A DNA stretch of 64,000 nucleotides from Bacillota bacterium (GTDB lineage Bacteria; Bacillota; Clostridia; Oscillospirales; Acutalibacteraceae), in assembly GCA_021771115.1 (NCBI GenBank), contig JAETPP010000002.1, positions 1 to 64,000 of the forward strand, in the 5' to 3' direction. The stretch's first letter is position 1. Every line of letters starts with the position of its first letter. The position numbers and the translations under genes were made by a program. The notes beneath the pieces were generated by a model, which was given only the letters and a program-made list of their open reading frames with translations, did no database searches and was not told where the DNA came from. Below are positions 27,012-35,993 of the stretch, piece by piece.

Positions 27012-29645
27012 ATGAAATCTTACCAGACAACATTGCTGCGCGCCGCAGTGAGCCTTTTGGGAGCTATGTTAGGGCTGTGTGTGCTCTCCGGCTATATTCT
27101 CGCGGTAGGGCTTACGTACCAACGGGAAATACAGGCCAGGGATGGGTATCTTCTATCCGTGACGGAGTCTTTAGACTATCAGCTTTCCCAAATGGAAAGC
27201 AGCCTGCAGATGAATGGTGACAGTGGAAGCTGGGAGAAAAGGGCACAGGAACTGAATCAGGCCACCGGTACTTATGACAAAATGCTTGTCCTCCAAGAGA
27301 TTCGCACAAAGCTGGGAGTACAGATGGCCAACCAGCTCCAAGCGGACGACTTGTATTTGCGGGTGAGTTCTTTCCTGATTTCTTCCCGCCACATTTTTCA
27401 GCTGACCCCCCAGGAACAGGACAAATTGGAAAAGACGGGAGATCTGACAGAAGCATATCGCCGTCTTCTGATAAGCCGGAATGATCTCTCCTCCCAAACC
27501 TTACCGGAGGGGATGGCCGCGATCCGTTTTTCCTCCTTTGACCTGATAGGGGCAAAGGATATTCTAGGGGAAATAGAAAATATCAGCCAGGAGCTTTATG
27601 TGTTCCGGCAGGGGGAAATGCTTTTTGGTCCCAACCGAAAACTGGGGGAACAGATCCTGACTGGCGGCATGGAAGAAACTGCATCTTTTGAAGGAGACCT
27701 CTACGCTCTGTGTTCCGCCACAGAGCGAGGGATCACTCTCTGTTCTCCGGTTTCCTTTATGGCGCTGCAAAGACGGCTTTGGCAGCCACTGACTGTCTCT
27801 CTTCTGTCAGCACTGTTGGTCTTTTTCGCATTTTCCGCTATTTTGAAAAGAACTATCCAACGGATGTTTGCCCCCATTAAGGATTTGCACCATTGTCTTT
27901 CCCCGGAACACATGCCGTTTTCTTTGCAAAAGCTGCGAAAATTTTTACAGCGCCGTGCAGGCCAAGGGTCCATTTATCACAGATTGTTTCGGATTTTTAT
28001 GTCCACGATAATCCCGCTGTTCTGCATGGCGTTTTTGGAATTTCTTCTGTTTTATACGGAAGTACAGCAGCAGTCGGTGTCTGCGTATCTGCAAACAATG
28101 GGACAAACGGCCAGCTATCAGGAAGGGGAATTGGTCAACCTGCTCTATCTTTCCCGGGAGATCGCCTTTTCGCCGGAAATTCAGGAGGACTTGGCCAGAA
28201 ACGCTTCTCCTGAGGAATTTGAGCAGGAGATGAACCGCTATCTGCAGCGCGCCTTAACTGAAAAAAGCGTGGTTTCTGTACGCCTCTTGGGAAAAGATGG
28301 CGTTACGGTGCTGTACGATTCTCTCCCCTCTTCCCATCTGTCTCTTTCCAAGCCACCCTCTTACTTTGAAGACGCTGCTGTAGACTGGGATCTTTTCTCC
28401 CCAGATAGAAAACAGTCCTTGACATTTCGTATTTGTTATCTTCAGGATCACGTGGAGAGGCTGCCTTATTTATCAGTGGCCGGCTATGTGCAGTTTGGCC
28501 TGGATCAAGTGATAGGACGCTCGCCTCACATTCAAAGCCCCCGCTTTATTTCCGCCCTGCTCAATACAGGCACCGGAGAAACTCTCTTTTCCCAAACAGC
28601 CACACAGCAAATGAGGTCCCTGCTGTCTGAGAGCCTTTCTCTGTTTGCCTCAGAGGGAACCAGCACAGTCCTTTCCCGCGGGCTTTCCCGTACCCTCCTG
28701 GCGGCATTTCCGGTGGAAAACACACCATTCCAGATCCTTTATGCCGTGGAGCTGGACAATGCACTTCTCAACCCGTTCAGCTTTTTATATATGGTTTTTC
28801 TGTTAGCCGCTGTGCTGCTCACCACTTTTTTGGCAAACTTTTTCCACCAAAAATTGCTGCAGCCCCTGCTTTCCCTGGAGAGCGCAGTTTCTTGCGGCAA
28901 TCCGGCTTCTCAAGCCCTGCGGCCCTGTCACGGGGAAATCTATGAATTAGGGCAAGCCTTTACCACCCTGCTGGAGAAGACAGAAGAACTGCAGGAGAAC
29001 ATCCATCAAAAGGAGCTCTCCCTGCTGCGCATGGAAAAGAAACAGCAGGAAACGGAAAAAATCGCTTTGCAACAGCAGGTAGATCCTCACTTCCTTTGCA
29101 ATATCCTACTCTCCATTGACATGATGATACGGAACGGTCAAACAGAACAGGCGGAAACCACCACCCGTATGTTGGGAAAGTATCTGCGCGGTCTTCTGGG
29201 CTCTTCTTTTGACACCACCATTGAAGAGGAATTTCAGCGGATCGAGACATATTTGGAAATTCAAAACATCCGTTTCGGGCAAAACCTTTCTTACCATTTT
29301 CAGCAGGATGGAGATGGAGTGGAAAAAATTAAAATTCCTCGCTTTCTTATCCAGCCGTTGGTGGAGAATTCTCTGATCCACGGCGCCCCGGGAAACCGTC
29401 CCTTGGATATTTACATTTCGGCGCGCCGCCGGGAAAACACAGTTTGCATAACCGTTTGCGATAACGGCAGAGGGATGGATGCGGAAAAGCTAAGAGAGAT
29501 TCAGGGATATTTGTGCGAAGAAGGAACACATATCGGTCTGCGGAATGTCCGGGACCGGATCCAGCTGCGATGGGCGGAATCCGGCTTAGAGCTGCAAAGC
29601 ACTCCCGAACACGGGACAAAAGCAGTGGTTTGGTTTCGGTTGTAA
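27012..29645 (+). CDS. YesM-type sensor histidine kinase
   Basis: Two TM segments, HAMP-like region, LQQQVDPHFLCNILLSIDMMIRNGQ His-kinase motif, N/G boxes (PLVENSLIHG, VCDNGRGMD). Confidence 0.93.
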   Translation: MKSYQTTLLRAAVSLLGAMLGLCVLSGYILAVGLTYQREIQARDGYLLSVTESLDYQLSQMESSLQMNGDSGSWEKRAQELNQATGTYDKMLVLQEIRTKLGVQMANQLQADDLYLRVSSFLISSRHIFQLTPQEQDKLEKTGDLTEAYRRLLISRNDLSSQTLPEGMAAIRFSSFDLIGAKDILGEIENISQELYVFRQGEMLFGPNRKLGEQILTGGMEETASFEGDLYALCSATERGITLCSPVSFMALQRRLWQPLTVSLLSALLVFFAFSAILKRTIQRMFAPIKDLHHCLSPEHMPFSLQKLRKFLQRRAGQGSIYHRLFRIFMSTIIPLFCMAFLEFLLFYTEVQQQSVSAYLQTMGQTASYQEGELVNLLYLSREIAFSPEIQEDLARNASPEEFEQEMNRYLQRALTEKSVVSVRLLGKDGVTVLYDSLPSSHLSLSKPPSYFEDAAVDWDLFSPDRKQSLTFRICYLQDHVERLPYLSVAGYVQFGLDQVIGRSPHIQSPRFISALLNTGTGETLFSQTATQQMRSLLSESLSLFASEGTSTVLSRGLSRTLLAAFPVENTPFQILYAVELDNALLNPFSFLYMVFLLAAVLLTTFLANFFHQKLLQPLLSLESAVSCGNPASQALRPCHGEIYELGQAFTTLLEKTEELQENIHQKELSLLRMEKKQQETEKIALQQQVDPHFLCNILLSIDMMIRNGQTEQAETTTRMLGKYLRGLLGSSFDTTIEEEFQRIETYLEIQNIRFGQNLSYHFQQDGDGVEKIKIPRFLIQPLVENSLIHGAPGNRPLDIYISARRRENTVCITVCDNGRGMDAEKLREIQGYLCEEGTHIGLRNVRDRIQLRWAESGLELQSTPEHGTKAVVWFRL

Positions 29646-29656
29646 GGAGGAAAGGT

Positions 29657-31036
29657 ATGTTCCGTTTGACGATAGTAGAGGATGAGGAGATCATCCGGAA
29701 GGGCCTGCTGACCACCATAGATTGGGAAAGTTTGGGCTTTACCGTGGTAGGCGAGGCAAGCAACGGGAGGGAAGCCCTTTCCCAATGGGAGCAATGGCAT
29801 CCCGATGCGGTTCTAACTGATATTCAAATGGCTGATATGGATGGTATCGGGCTTTTGGAAGAAATCAAGAAGCGCTCCCCACAGGTGGAAGTAGTCCTTT
29901 TAAGCGGCTACGCCAAATTTTCCTATGCTCAGAAAGGGCTGGCGTTGGATGCCTTTGCCTATATTTTGAAGGTAGACCTCTACGAGGAAGTGGAAGACGT
30001 GTTCACTCGCCTGCGGGAAAAGTTGGAAAATCAGGCGGTTGCCGCTTGTCAACCGCATCTTGTGGAGGAGTGGGTGCGAAAAGGAGAAATTCCCGCCAGA
30101 GCAGCAGGCAGTTCCTTTCAGGTGTGGATCTTTCCCACATTCCCCAAAGAGCTTCCGCCGGCCTGGGATAAGCCGCCCCAGAATATCTACCATGGTGTCA
30201 TTGGAAAGTATGAGGTATATTTGAAAACTTTCCCCAACCTTGTCAAGAGCGAGCCTGGGATCTGGAAGGGGCTGGGATTTTACAGCAGCTGCCGTCATAA
30301 CTTTCAGGAGCTTCGAGCTGCCTATGACCAGGCCCTCCTGCTGACAGAGCGAACCCACCTGAAGCCTCTGCTTTCCACCGTGCGCCCTTTGCCCAGTGCC
30401 AACGACTTGTGGAAATGGGCCCTGTATGACAGTGAAGAGGCGTTCAGTAATTCCGTATCCCAAAGCTTCTTATCAGCCTTGACCTGTCAGGACTGGAGCG
30501 GGGGAATCACAGAATACCGAAACATCTTACTGCGGTCTGTGGAGAGTATGGCCTCTCTTTCCGGCGGGGATACTGGGGTAAGCGTCCTGGCAGAAGCAAT
30601 TGGAGAGACGGACCGGATGCTCTCTTACCTAGCCGTAGCGGAAGCGCTCCGGCAGCGAATGGTGCGGATGTACCAAGCTATGAAGACACGGAGGAGGCAA
30701 TCGTCTCACTATATTCAAAACGCGTGCGCTTTTATCGATAAGAACCTGAACCTGGATCTGGGTCTTACCGAAGTGGCTCAGTATTTTTACCTTTCCCCCA
30801 GCTATTTTTCTTCCCTTTTTAAAAAAGAAACTGGAAAATCATTTTCTTTGTATGTTCAGGAGAAACGGATCCGGAAAGCTGCCTCATTGTGCTCTACCAG
30901 CCGTCTTCACAATCAGGAAATTGCCCAGCTGTGCGGTTTTAAAGACGAGCACTATTTGGCTCGTTTATTCAAATTATATTATGGTATTACCATTTCTGAG
31001 TATCGGGATTCTCATGCATCCGCCTTAACTCCCTGA
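29657..31036 (+). CDS. YesN/AraC-type response regulator
   Basis: Receiver start FRLTIVEDEEIIRKGLLTTIDW, VLTDIQMADMDG; AraC HTH at C-terminus (YLSPSYFSSLFKKETGKSFSLYVQEKRI). Confidence 0.94.
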   Translation: MFRLTIVEDEEIIRKGLLTTIDWESLGFTVVGEASNGREALSQWEQWHPDAVLTDIQMADMDGIGLLEEIKKRSPQVEVVLLSGYAKFSYAQKGLALDAFAYILKVDLYEEVEDVFTRLREKLENQAVAACQPHLVEEWVRKGEIPARAAGSSFQVWIFPTFPKELPPAWDKPPQNIYHGVIGKYEVYLKTFPNLVKSEPGIWKGLGFYSSCRHNFQELRAAYDQALLLTERTHLKPLLSTVRPLPSANDLWKWALYDSEEAFSNSVSQSFLSALTCQDWSGGITEYRNILLRSVESMASLSGGDTGVSVLAEAIGETDRMLSYLAVAEALRQRMVRMYQAMKTRRRQSSHYIQNACAFIDKNLNLDLGLTEVAQYFYLSPSYFSSLFKKETGKSFSLYVQEKRIRKAASLCSTSRLHNQEIAQLCGFKDEHYLARLFKLYYGITISEYRDSHASALTP

Positions 31037-31207
31037 AAGTTTGGAAATATCCTCCGCAATGGGTAACAAAAATTCTTCGTTATGAAACTGTTTCACAGAA
31101 TCTGCGGAGGCCAAAAGGCCCTCTCCGGCCAGAACATATTCGCATTTATTGATTATGAGCGAATTCAGGCTGGCTCTTTCTGGAGAACCAAGAATCTTCT
31201 TCAGTCT

Positions 31208-31345
31208 AAAAAGCGGCTCCCGCCGAAGCAAGCGGGAACCGCTTTTTGATTGCAAAAATTGCTGAAGGGCAGCACAACATTACTCATATTTCATCGGTGC
31301 GGCCCGCCAGGTAATCCAAAGAAACGTGGAACAGCTCGGCGATCC
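31208..31345 (+). repeat. Right 138-bp direct repeat
   Basis: Near-identical to 21208-21345. Confidence 0.9.
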
Positions 31346-31496
31346 GAACCAGAATTTCCAGCCTTGGCTCCCGGGTCATAAGCTCATAGTTTTGATAGGC
31401 TGTTTCCGTAATGTCGCAGTAAATCGCTACCTGCTGCTGTGTCAGTCCCGCGTCCTTTCTGCATTGCTTTAACCGCTGCGCTAAAATTTCCCGCAT
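31284..31496 (-). CDS. XRE-family HTH regulator
   Basis: MREILAQRLKQCRKDAGLTQQQVAIYCDITETAYQNYELMTREPRLEILVRIAELFHVSLDYLAGRTDEI. Confidence 0.92.
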   Translation of the reverse strand: MREILAQRLKQCRKDAGLTQQQVAIYCDITETAYQNYELMTREPRLEILVRIAELFHVSLDYLAGRTDEI

Positions 31497-31699
31497 CCTT
31501 ACACCACCTACATCTGTAATGAAACAAATCCAAAAGCAAAAATTTTGCATTTTTCTATTTTATTTGATAAAATAGGATCGTGCAAAAATGCACAGGAGTC
31601 TGCCATAACGGTGGACGGCTGACCTTTTACGGAAGGTCTGAAACTTCCGAGTACATAGAAACTCATTTACTGAGAATCTACTGGAAAGAAGTTGAGCTT

Positions 31700-31786
31700 A
31701 TGAGCGATTATGAGCTGTTAGTCATTGTGTTGATGATTTTTGCGATCATCATACCACTGATCATAGCTTTGAACGCAAAAAAGTAG
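31700..31786 (+). CDS. 28-aa hydrophobic peptide, putative holin-like/type I toxin
   Basis: MSDYELLVIVLMIFAIIIPLIIALNAKK; RBS GGAAAGAAG; single TM with charged C-terminus as in Hol-Tox/Fst-type peptides. Confidence 0.7.
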   Translation: MSDYELLVIVLMIFAIIIPLIIALNAKK

Positions 31787-31868
31787 TCGCCCCCGACCAA
31801 GGATAGCGACTGCTTTTTAGTAATTGCTAATCGGGTCAGCCGTTCATCGGCAGACTCTTTTTTATGAT
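31778..31868 (-). ncRNA. Putative antisense antitoxin RNA converging on the toxin mRNA
   Basis: Consensus promoter at 31872-31900 on the minus strand; bidirectional terminator AGTCGC...GCGACT flanked by A/T runs at 31780-31818. Confidence 0.6.
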
Positions 31869-31871
31869 TTT

Positions 31872-31900
31872 ATTATAGCGCCGGGAAAAGGATTTGTCAA
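31872..31900 (-). promoter_or_regulatory. SigmaA promoter TTGACA-N17-TATAAT (minus strand)
   Basis: Both hexamers are perfect consensus with 17-bp spacing; directed into the toxin 3' region. Confidence 0.8.
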
Positions 31901-31956
31901 CGGAAAACATGACAAAAACAGGTTTACTTTCCTTGCTTTCCGCATGGCCAACTCTC

Positions 31957-33033
31957 TTACAGCAGCCCGGCAACGATATCTCCCATTTCGGTGCAGGAAA
32001 CCTTCTTCGCGCCGCAGGCTTCGGTGTAGATATCCGGAGTGCGGGCCTGTTCCAGGGCTTTGGCGGCCGCCGCTTCTATGGCGTCGGCTGCTTCGGGTTC
32101 GTTTAGGGAATACCGCAGCATCATGGCGCCGGAAAGAATGGTGGCCAGGGGGTTCGCGATATTCTGCCCGGCAATGTCCGGGGCGGAGCCATGAATGGGC
32201 TCATACAGGCCGAAACCGCTGTCGCCCAGGCTGGCGGAGGCAAGCATGCCGATGGAACCGCTGATCATGGAGGCCTCATCGGAAAGGATATCTCCGAACA
32301 TGTTGGAGGTGACGATCACATCGAACTGCGCGGGGTTTCGCACCAGCTGCATGGCGCAGTTATCCACATACATATGGCTGACCTGCACCTCGGGGTATTC
32401 TCCGGCCATTTCGTCCACGGTTTTTCTCCACAGGCGGGAGGTATCCAATACGTTTGCCTTATCCACGCTGCACAGGCGCTTATTCCGCTTTTGGGCCATA
32501 TCGAAGGCCACCCGGGCAATGCGCTGGATCTCTCCTTGGCTGTAGCGCTCCGTATCATAGGCGGAAACCACGCCGTTTTCTTCCGCGGTACCCCGGTCGC
32601 CGAAATAAATGCCTCCGGTCAGCTCCCGCACCACCATGATATCCAGGCTGTCGCCGATGATCTCCTCCTTCAGGGGAGATGCCTCCCGCAGGGGCGGAAA
32701 AATCACGGCGGGCCGAAGATTTGCGTAAAGTCCTAAGGCTTTACGGATCCCCAAAAGCCCCTTTTCCGGGCGGTTCTGGCCAGGCTGAGAATCCCATTTG
32801 GGACCGCCTACGGCGCCCAGCAGCACGGAATCGGACTCTTTGCAGATCTTTACGGTTTCCTCCGGCAGGGGAACGCCGGTTTCATCAATGGCGGCGCCGC
32901 CCAGCAGAGCTTCTGTAAATTGCAGGCCGAACCCAAATTTTTCAGCGGCCTTTTTCAGGACCTTCACGGTTTCCCCCACGATCTCAGGGCCGATCCCATC
33001 GCCCTTCAATACAGCAATATGATAGGTTTTCAT
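31957..33033 (-). CDS. leuB: 3-isopropylmalate dehydrogenase
   Basis: [36 protein letters not shown]. Confidence 0.97.
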   Translation of the reverse strand: MKTYHIAVLKGDGIGPEIVGETVKVLKKAAEKFGFGLQFTEALLGGAAIDETGVPLPEETVKICKESDSVLLGAVGGPKWDSQPGQNRPEKGLLGIRKALGLYANLRPAVIFPPLREASPLKEEIIGDSLDIMVVRELTGGIYFGDRGTAEENGVVSAYDTERYSQGEIQRIARVAFDMAQKRNKRLCSVDKANVLDTSRLWRKTVDEMAGEYPEVQVSHMYVDNCAMQLVRNPAQFDVIVTSNMFGDILSDEASMISGSIGMLASASLGDSGFGLYEPIHGSAPDIAGQNIANPLATILSGAMMLRYSLNEPEAADAIEAAAAKALEQARTPDIYTEACGAKKVSCTEMGDIVAGLL

Positions 33034-33082
33034 GGCAAGCTATTCTCCTTTACACTACAGGTTTCTTCTGTTCAAAAGCCCA

Positions 33083-34774
33083 TTATTTCCCGCTTGCCTT
33101 TTCACAGCGGTTGATGGCGCCGATAATTCCCTTGACAGAGGCAATGCTGATGTTGCTGTCCATGCCCACGCCGAAGACGATCTTCCCATTATGGCGCAGC
33201 TGGATATAGGAAACCGCCTTGGAGTCCGCCCCGGTGGATACGGCATGCTCGCTGTAGGAAACAAACTCATATTCCGTGAGGCCGATGGTGCGCAGGGCGT
33301 TGAAGAAAGCGTCAATAGGGCCGTTTCCTTTGCCGGACACCGGCTGGGTATTATGATCGTACCGGATGGTGCCTTCAAAATCCACCACGACTTTGCCGTT
33401 CCCGCCGTCCTCTTCGAAAATCTTATAGGTCAGCAGATGATAGGGCTCTGTGACCTCCAGGTATTCCTTTCGGAAGATCTCGAACACTTCGCCCGGGGTG
33501 ATTTCCCTGCCGCAGCTGTCGCAGGCGTGCTTAATGAGATCGCCGAATTCCGGGTGCATGGCCTTGGGCAGGTCATAGCCGAAGCTCTGCCGCATGACAA
33601 AGGCCGCGCCGCCCTTGCCGGACTGGCTGTTGATGCGGATGATCGGCTCATACTGGCGGCCCAGGTCCGCCGGGTCGATAGGCAGATAGGGCACCTCCCA
33701 ATACGGGGAATTTTCCTTTTGCAGGAAGTTAATACCCTTGTTGATGGCGTCCTGGTGAGAGCCGGAAAAGGCGGTGAATACCAGCTCGCCCGCATAGGGG
33801 TGGCGTTGGTGCACCTTCATCTGGGTGCATTCCTCATAGACTTTCCGAATGTGGTTCATGTGGGTGAAATCCAGCTCCGGGTCGACGCCCTGAGAATAGA
33901 GGTTCATCGCCACATTCATGATATCCGTGTTTCCAGTGCGCTCGCCGTTTCCAAACAGCGTTCCCTCCACACGGTCCGCCCCGGCCATCACGCCCAGCTC
34001 GGTGGCGGCCGTGCAGGTACCCCGGTCGTTGTGGGGATGGATGCTGAGAATGGCGCAATCCCGGTGCTTCATATTCCGGTGGCAGTACTCCACCTGGTCC
34101 GCGTAGGTATTGGGGGTGGACATTTCCACGGTATTGGGCAGGTTTATGATGACCTTGTTTTCCGGGGTAGCGCCCAGCTCCTCTAAAATTTTATCGCAGA
34201 TCAGCACGGAATTTTCCACCTCTGTGCCGGAAAAGCTTTCGGGGGAATACTCGTAGCGGATCTTGATATCGCTCTTTGCCGTGATCTCCTCGGTCAGCTG
34301 CCGGATGAGCTTTGCTCCGCTGACGGCGATATCGATGACGCCCTGCATATCTGTATTGAAAACTACCTTCCGCTGCAGGGTGGAGGTGGAGTTGTAGAAA
34401 TGGACGATCACATTTTTCGCCCCGTCGATGGCCTCAAAGGTTTTGCGGATCAAATGCTCTCTGGCCTGCACCAGCACCTGCACCGTTACATCCTCCGGGA
34501 TCAGGTTCTGCTCGATGAGCGCCCGCAAAATTTCATATTCCGTTTCGGAGGCGGAGGGAAAGCCCACCTCGATCTCCTTAAAGCCGATATCGCACAGAAG
34601 CTGAAAATACTCCAGCTTCTGCTCCAGGTTCATGGGGTTTACCAGCGCCTGGTTGCCATCCCGCAGGTCTACGCTGCACCAGATGGGGGCTTTTGCGATC
34701 ACCTTGTCCGGCCAGGTACGGTCCGGCAGAGAAATGGGCTGAAAGGGTTTATACTTCTTGTAGCCTTGGTTCAT
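33083..34774 (-). CDS. leuA: 2-isopropylmalate synthase
   Basis: FQPISLPDRTWPDKVIAKAPIWCSVDLRDGNQALVNPM; full-length type-2 LeuA. Confidence 0.97.
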   Translation of the reverse strand: MNQGYKKYKPFQPISLPDRTWPDKVIAKAPIWCSVDLRDGNQALVNPMNLEQKLEYFQLLCDIGFKEIEVGFPSASETEYEILRALIEQNLIPEDVTVQVLVQAREHLIRKTFEAIDGAKNVIVHFYNSTSTLQRKVVFNTDMQGVIDIAVSGAKLIRQLTEEITAKSDIKIRYEYSPESFSGTEVENSVLICDKILEELGATPENKVIINLPNTVEMSTPNTYADQVEYCHRNMKHRDCAILSIHPHNDRGTCTAATELGVMAGADRVEGTLFGNGERTGNTDIMNVAMNLYSQGVDPELDFTHMNHIRKVYEECTQMKVHQRHPYAGELVFTAFSGSHQDAINKGINFLQKENSPYWEVPYLPIDPADLGRQYEPIIRINSQSGKGGAAFVMRQSFGYDLPKAMHPEFGDLIKHACDSCGREITPGEVFEIFRKEYLEVTEPYHLLTYKIFEEDGGNGKVVVDFEGTIRYDHNTQPVSGKGNGPIDAFFNALRTIGLTEYEFVSYSEHAVSTGADSKAVSYIQLRHNGKIVFGVGMDSNISIASVKGIIGAINRCEKASGK

Positions 34775-34823
34775 GAAAAATTCAATCCTTTCCGATGATT
34801 TATACTCTCAAACATTTTTACAT

Positions 34824-35603
34824 TCAGGCCTTCGCCGTAAAAAACAGCCTGGGAAACCGGAAGATCACTTCATTGTTTTCCTGAATCGGATACGCCTCCC
34901 GGACCTGCCGGAAAATTTCCTCAAAAAACCGCTGCCGGGTTTTCTCGTCCACCGCCGCCTCCAGATAGGGCCTGAGCCCGGTGGAGCTGTACCAATCCAT
35001 AATGGCCTGGTGTGAAGGCATCCTGTGCAGGTAGGTGGTCTCCCACATGGTAAAATCGGAAGAACAGGCGGCCAGCAGATCAAAATACTCTTCCGGAGAA
35101 AGGGTGTAAAAGCTTCGCTGATAGGGGATCAGTTCCCGCCACTCCGCTTTGGAAACGGTGCGTTCGATGATTTGGTGGATCGGCTCCCGGTAGTTTACGG
35201 GGATCTGCACCGCCAGCATTCCGCCCGGCTTTAACAGCTTCATCAGCCGGGGCAAAAGCTTTGCATGCTCCGGCACCCATTGCAGGCAGGCGTTGGAAAA
35301 GACCAGGTCGAAATCGTGGGGCAGGAGATCCAGCTCACAGCTGATATCGCACCGAAGGAAGCTCATTTTCGGGTGCTCCTTCCGGGCCGCTTCAATCATG
35401 GCCTCGGAGGAATCCACCCCCAGAAGCTCGGCCTTTGGAAAGCGCTCTTTCAGCACGGCGGTGCTGTTTCCCGGGCCGCAGCCCACATCCAGCGCTTTTA
35501 CGGGGCACAGCTCCAGCCGGGCGGCCAGATCCCGCGCAGGCTGGGTACGTTCCTTTTTGAATTTCAAATACAGCTGTGGATCCCAACCGGACATACGTTT
35601 CAT
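34824..35603 (-). CDS. Trans-aconitate 2-methyltransferase-like SAM methyltransferase
   Basis: WDPQLYLKFKKERTQPARDLAARL, LDVGCGPGNSTAVL, IMDWYSSTGLRPYLEAA; Tam-like architecture. Confidence 0.85.
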   Translation of the reverse strand: MKRMSGWDPQLYLKFKKERTQPARDLAARLELCPVKALDVGCGPGNSTAVLKERFPKAELLGVDSSEAMIEAARKEHPKMSFLRCDISCELDLLPHDFDLVFSNACLQWVPEHAKLLPRLMKLLKPGGMLAVQIPVNYREPIHQIIERTVSKAEWRELIPYQRSFYTLSPEEYFDLLAACSSDFTMWETTYLHRMPSHQAIMDWYSSTGLRPYLEAAVDEKTRQRFFEEIFRQVREAYPIQENNEVIFRFPRLFFTAKA

Positions 35604-35643
35604 CCTTTCTTTTTTTGGAATCCCGCTTCCGCTCCGGCAAAAA

Positions 35644-35950
35644 AGCCCCGGATACAGAAGCGATCTGCATCCGGGGCGAAAATCTGCAAAGATTACCGCG
35701 GTACCACCCGTGTTCAGCGCGGGATCACGCCCGCGCCCTCAAAAGGTCTCTTCAGAGAAACCTCTGGCGAGTAACGCCGCCATACGTCCTTCCCTACAGC
35801 CCACAGGCCTTCAAAAAGGAGACTCCGGGATCAGCATACACGCCGCGCCGCACACCCGCTTGCACCGTGGAGAAGCATCTGCTTTCTCCCCGCGGGCTCT
35901 CTGAAGAACAGCTACTGCGTCTTCTTCCCATCACAGTCTTTTTTAGGGAT
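35644..35950 (-). ncRNA. T-box leader upstream of methyltransferase-leuA-leuB
   Basis: Reverse complement carries CAGAGAG AG-box, GGGTGGTACCGCGG T-box motif and terminator CCCCGGATGCAG...CTGTATCCGGGGCTTTTTT. Confidence 0.9.
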
Positions 35951-35959
35951 ATAGTACGC

Positions 35960-35988
35960 ATTATAAGCGGAAATAAAAGGTTTGTCAA
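35960..35988 (-). promoter_or_regulatory. SigmaA promoter TTGACA-N17-TATAAT for the T-box operon
   Basis: Perfect consensus hexamers with 17-bp spacing. Confidence 0.85.
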
Positions 35989-35993
35989 GTCTG

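Noticed and set aside
20945-31550. Calling the 10-kb repeat-bounded segment a prophage or ICE
   Set aside because: No integrase, transposase, phage or conjugation genes; content is a standard sugar-utilisation module.
35820-35950. Assigning the amino-acid specificity of the two T-boxes
   Set aside because: Specifier loop could not be placed confidently by eye; covariance modelling is needed.
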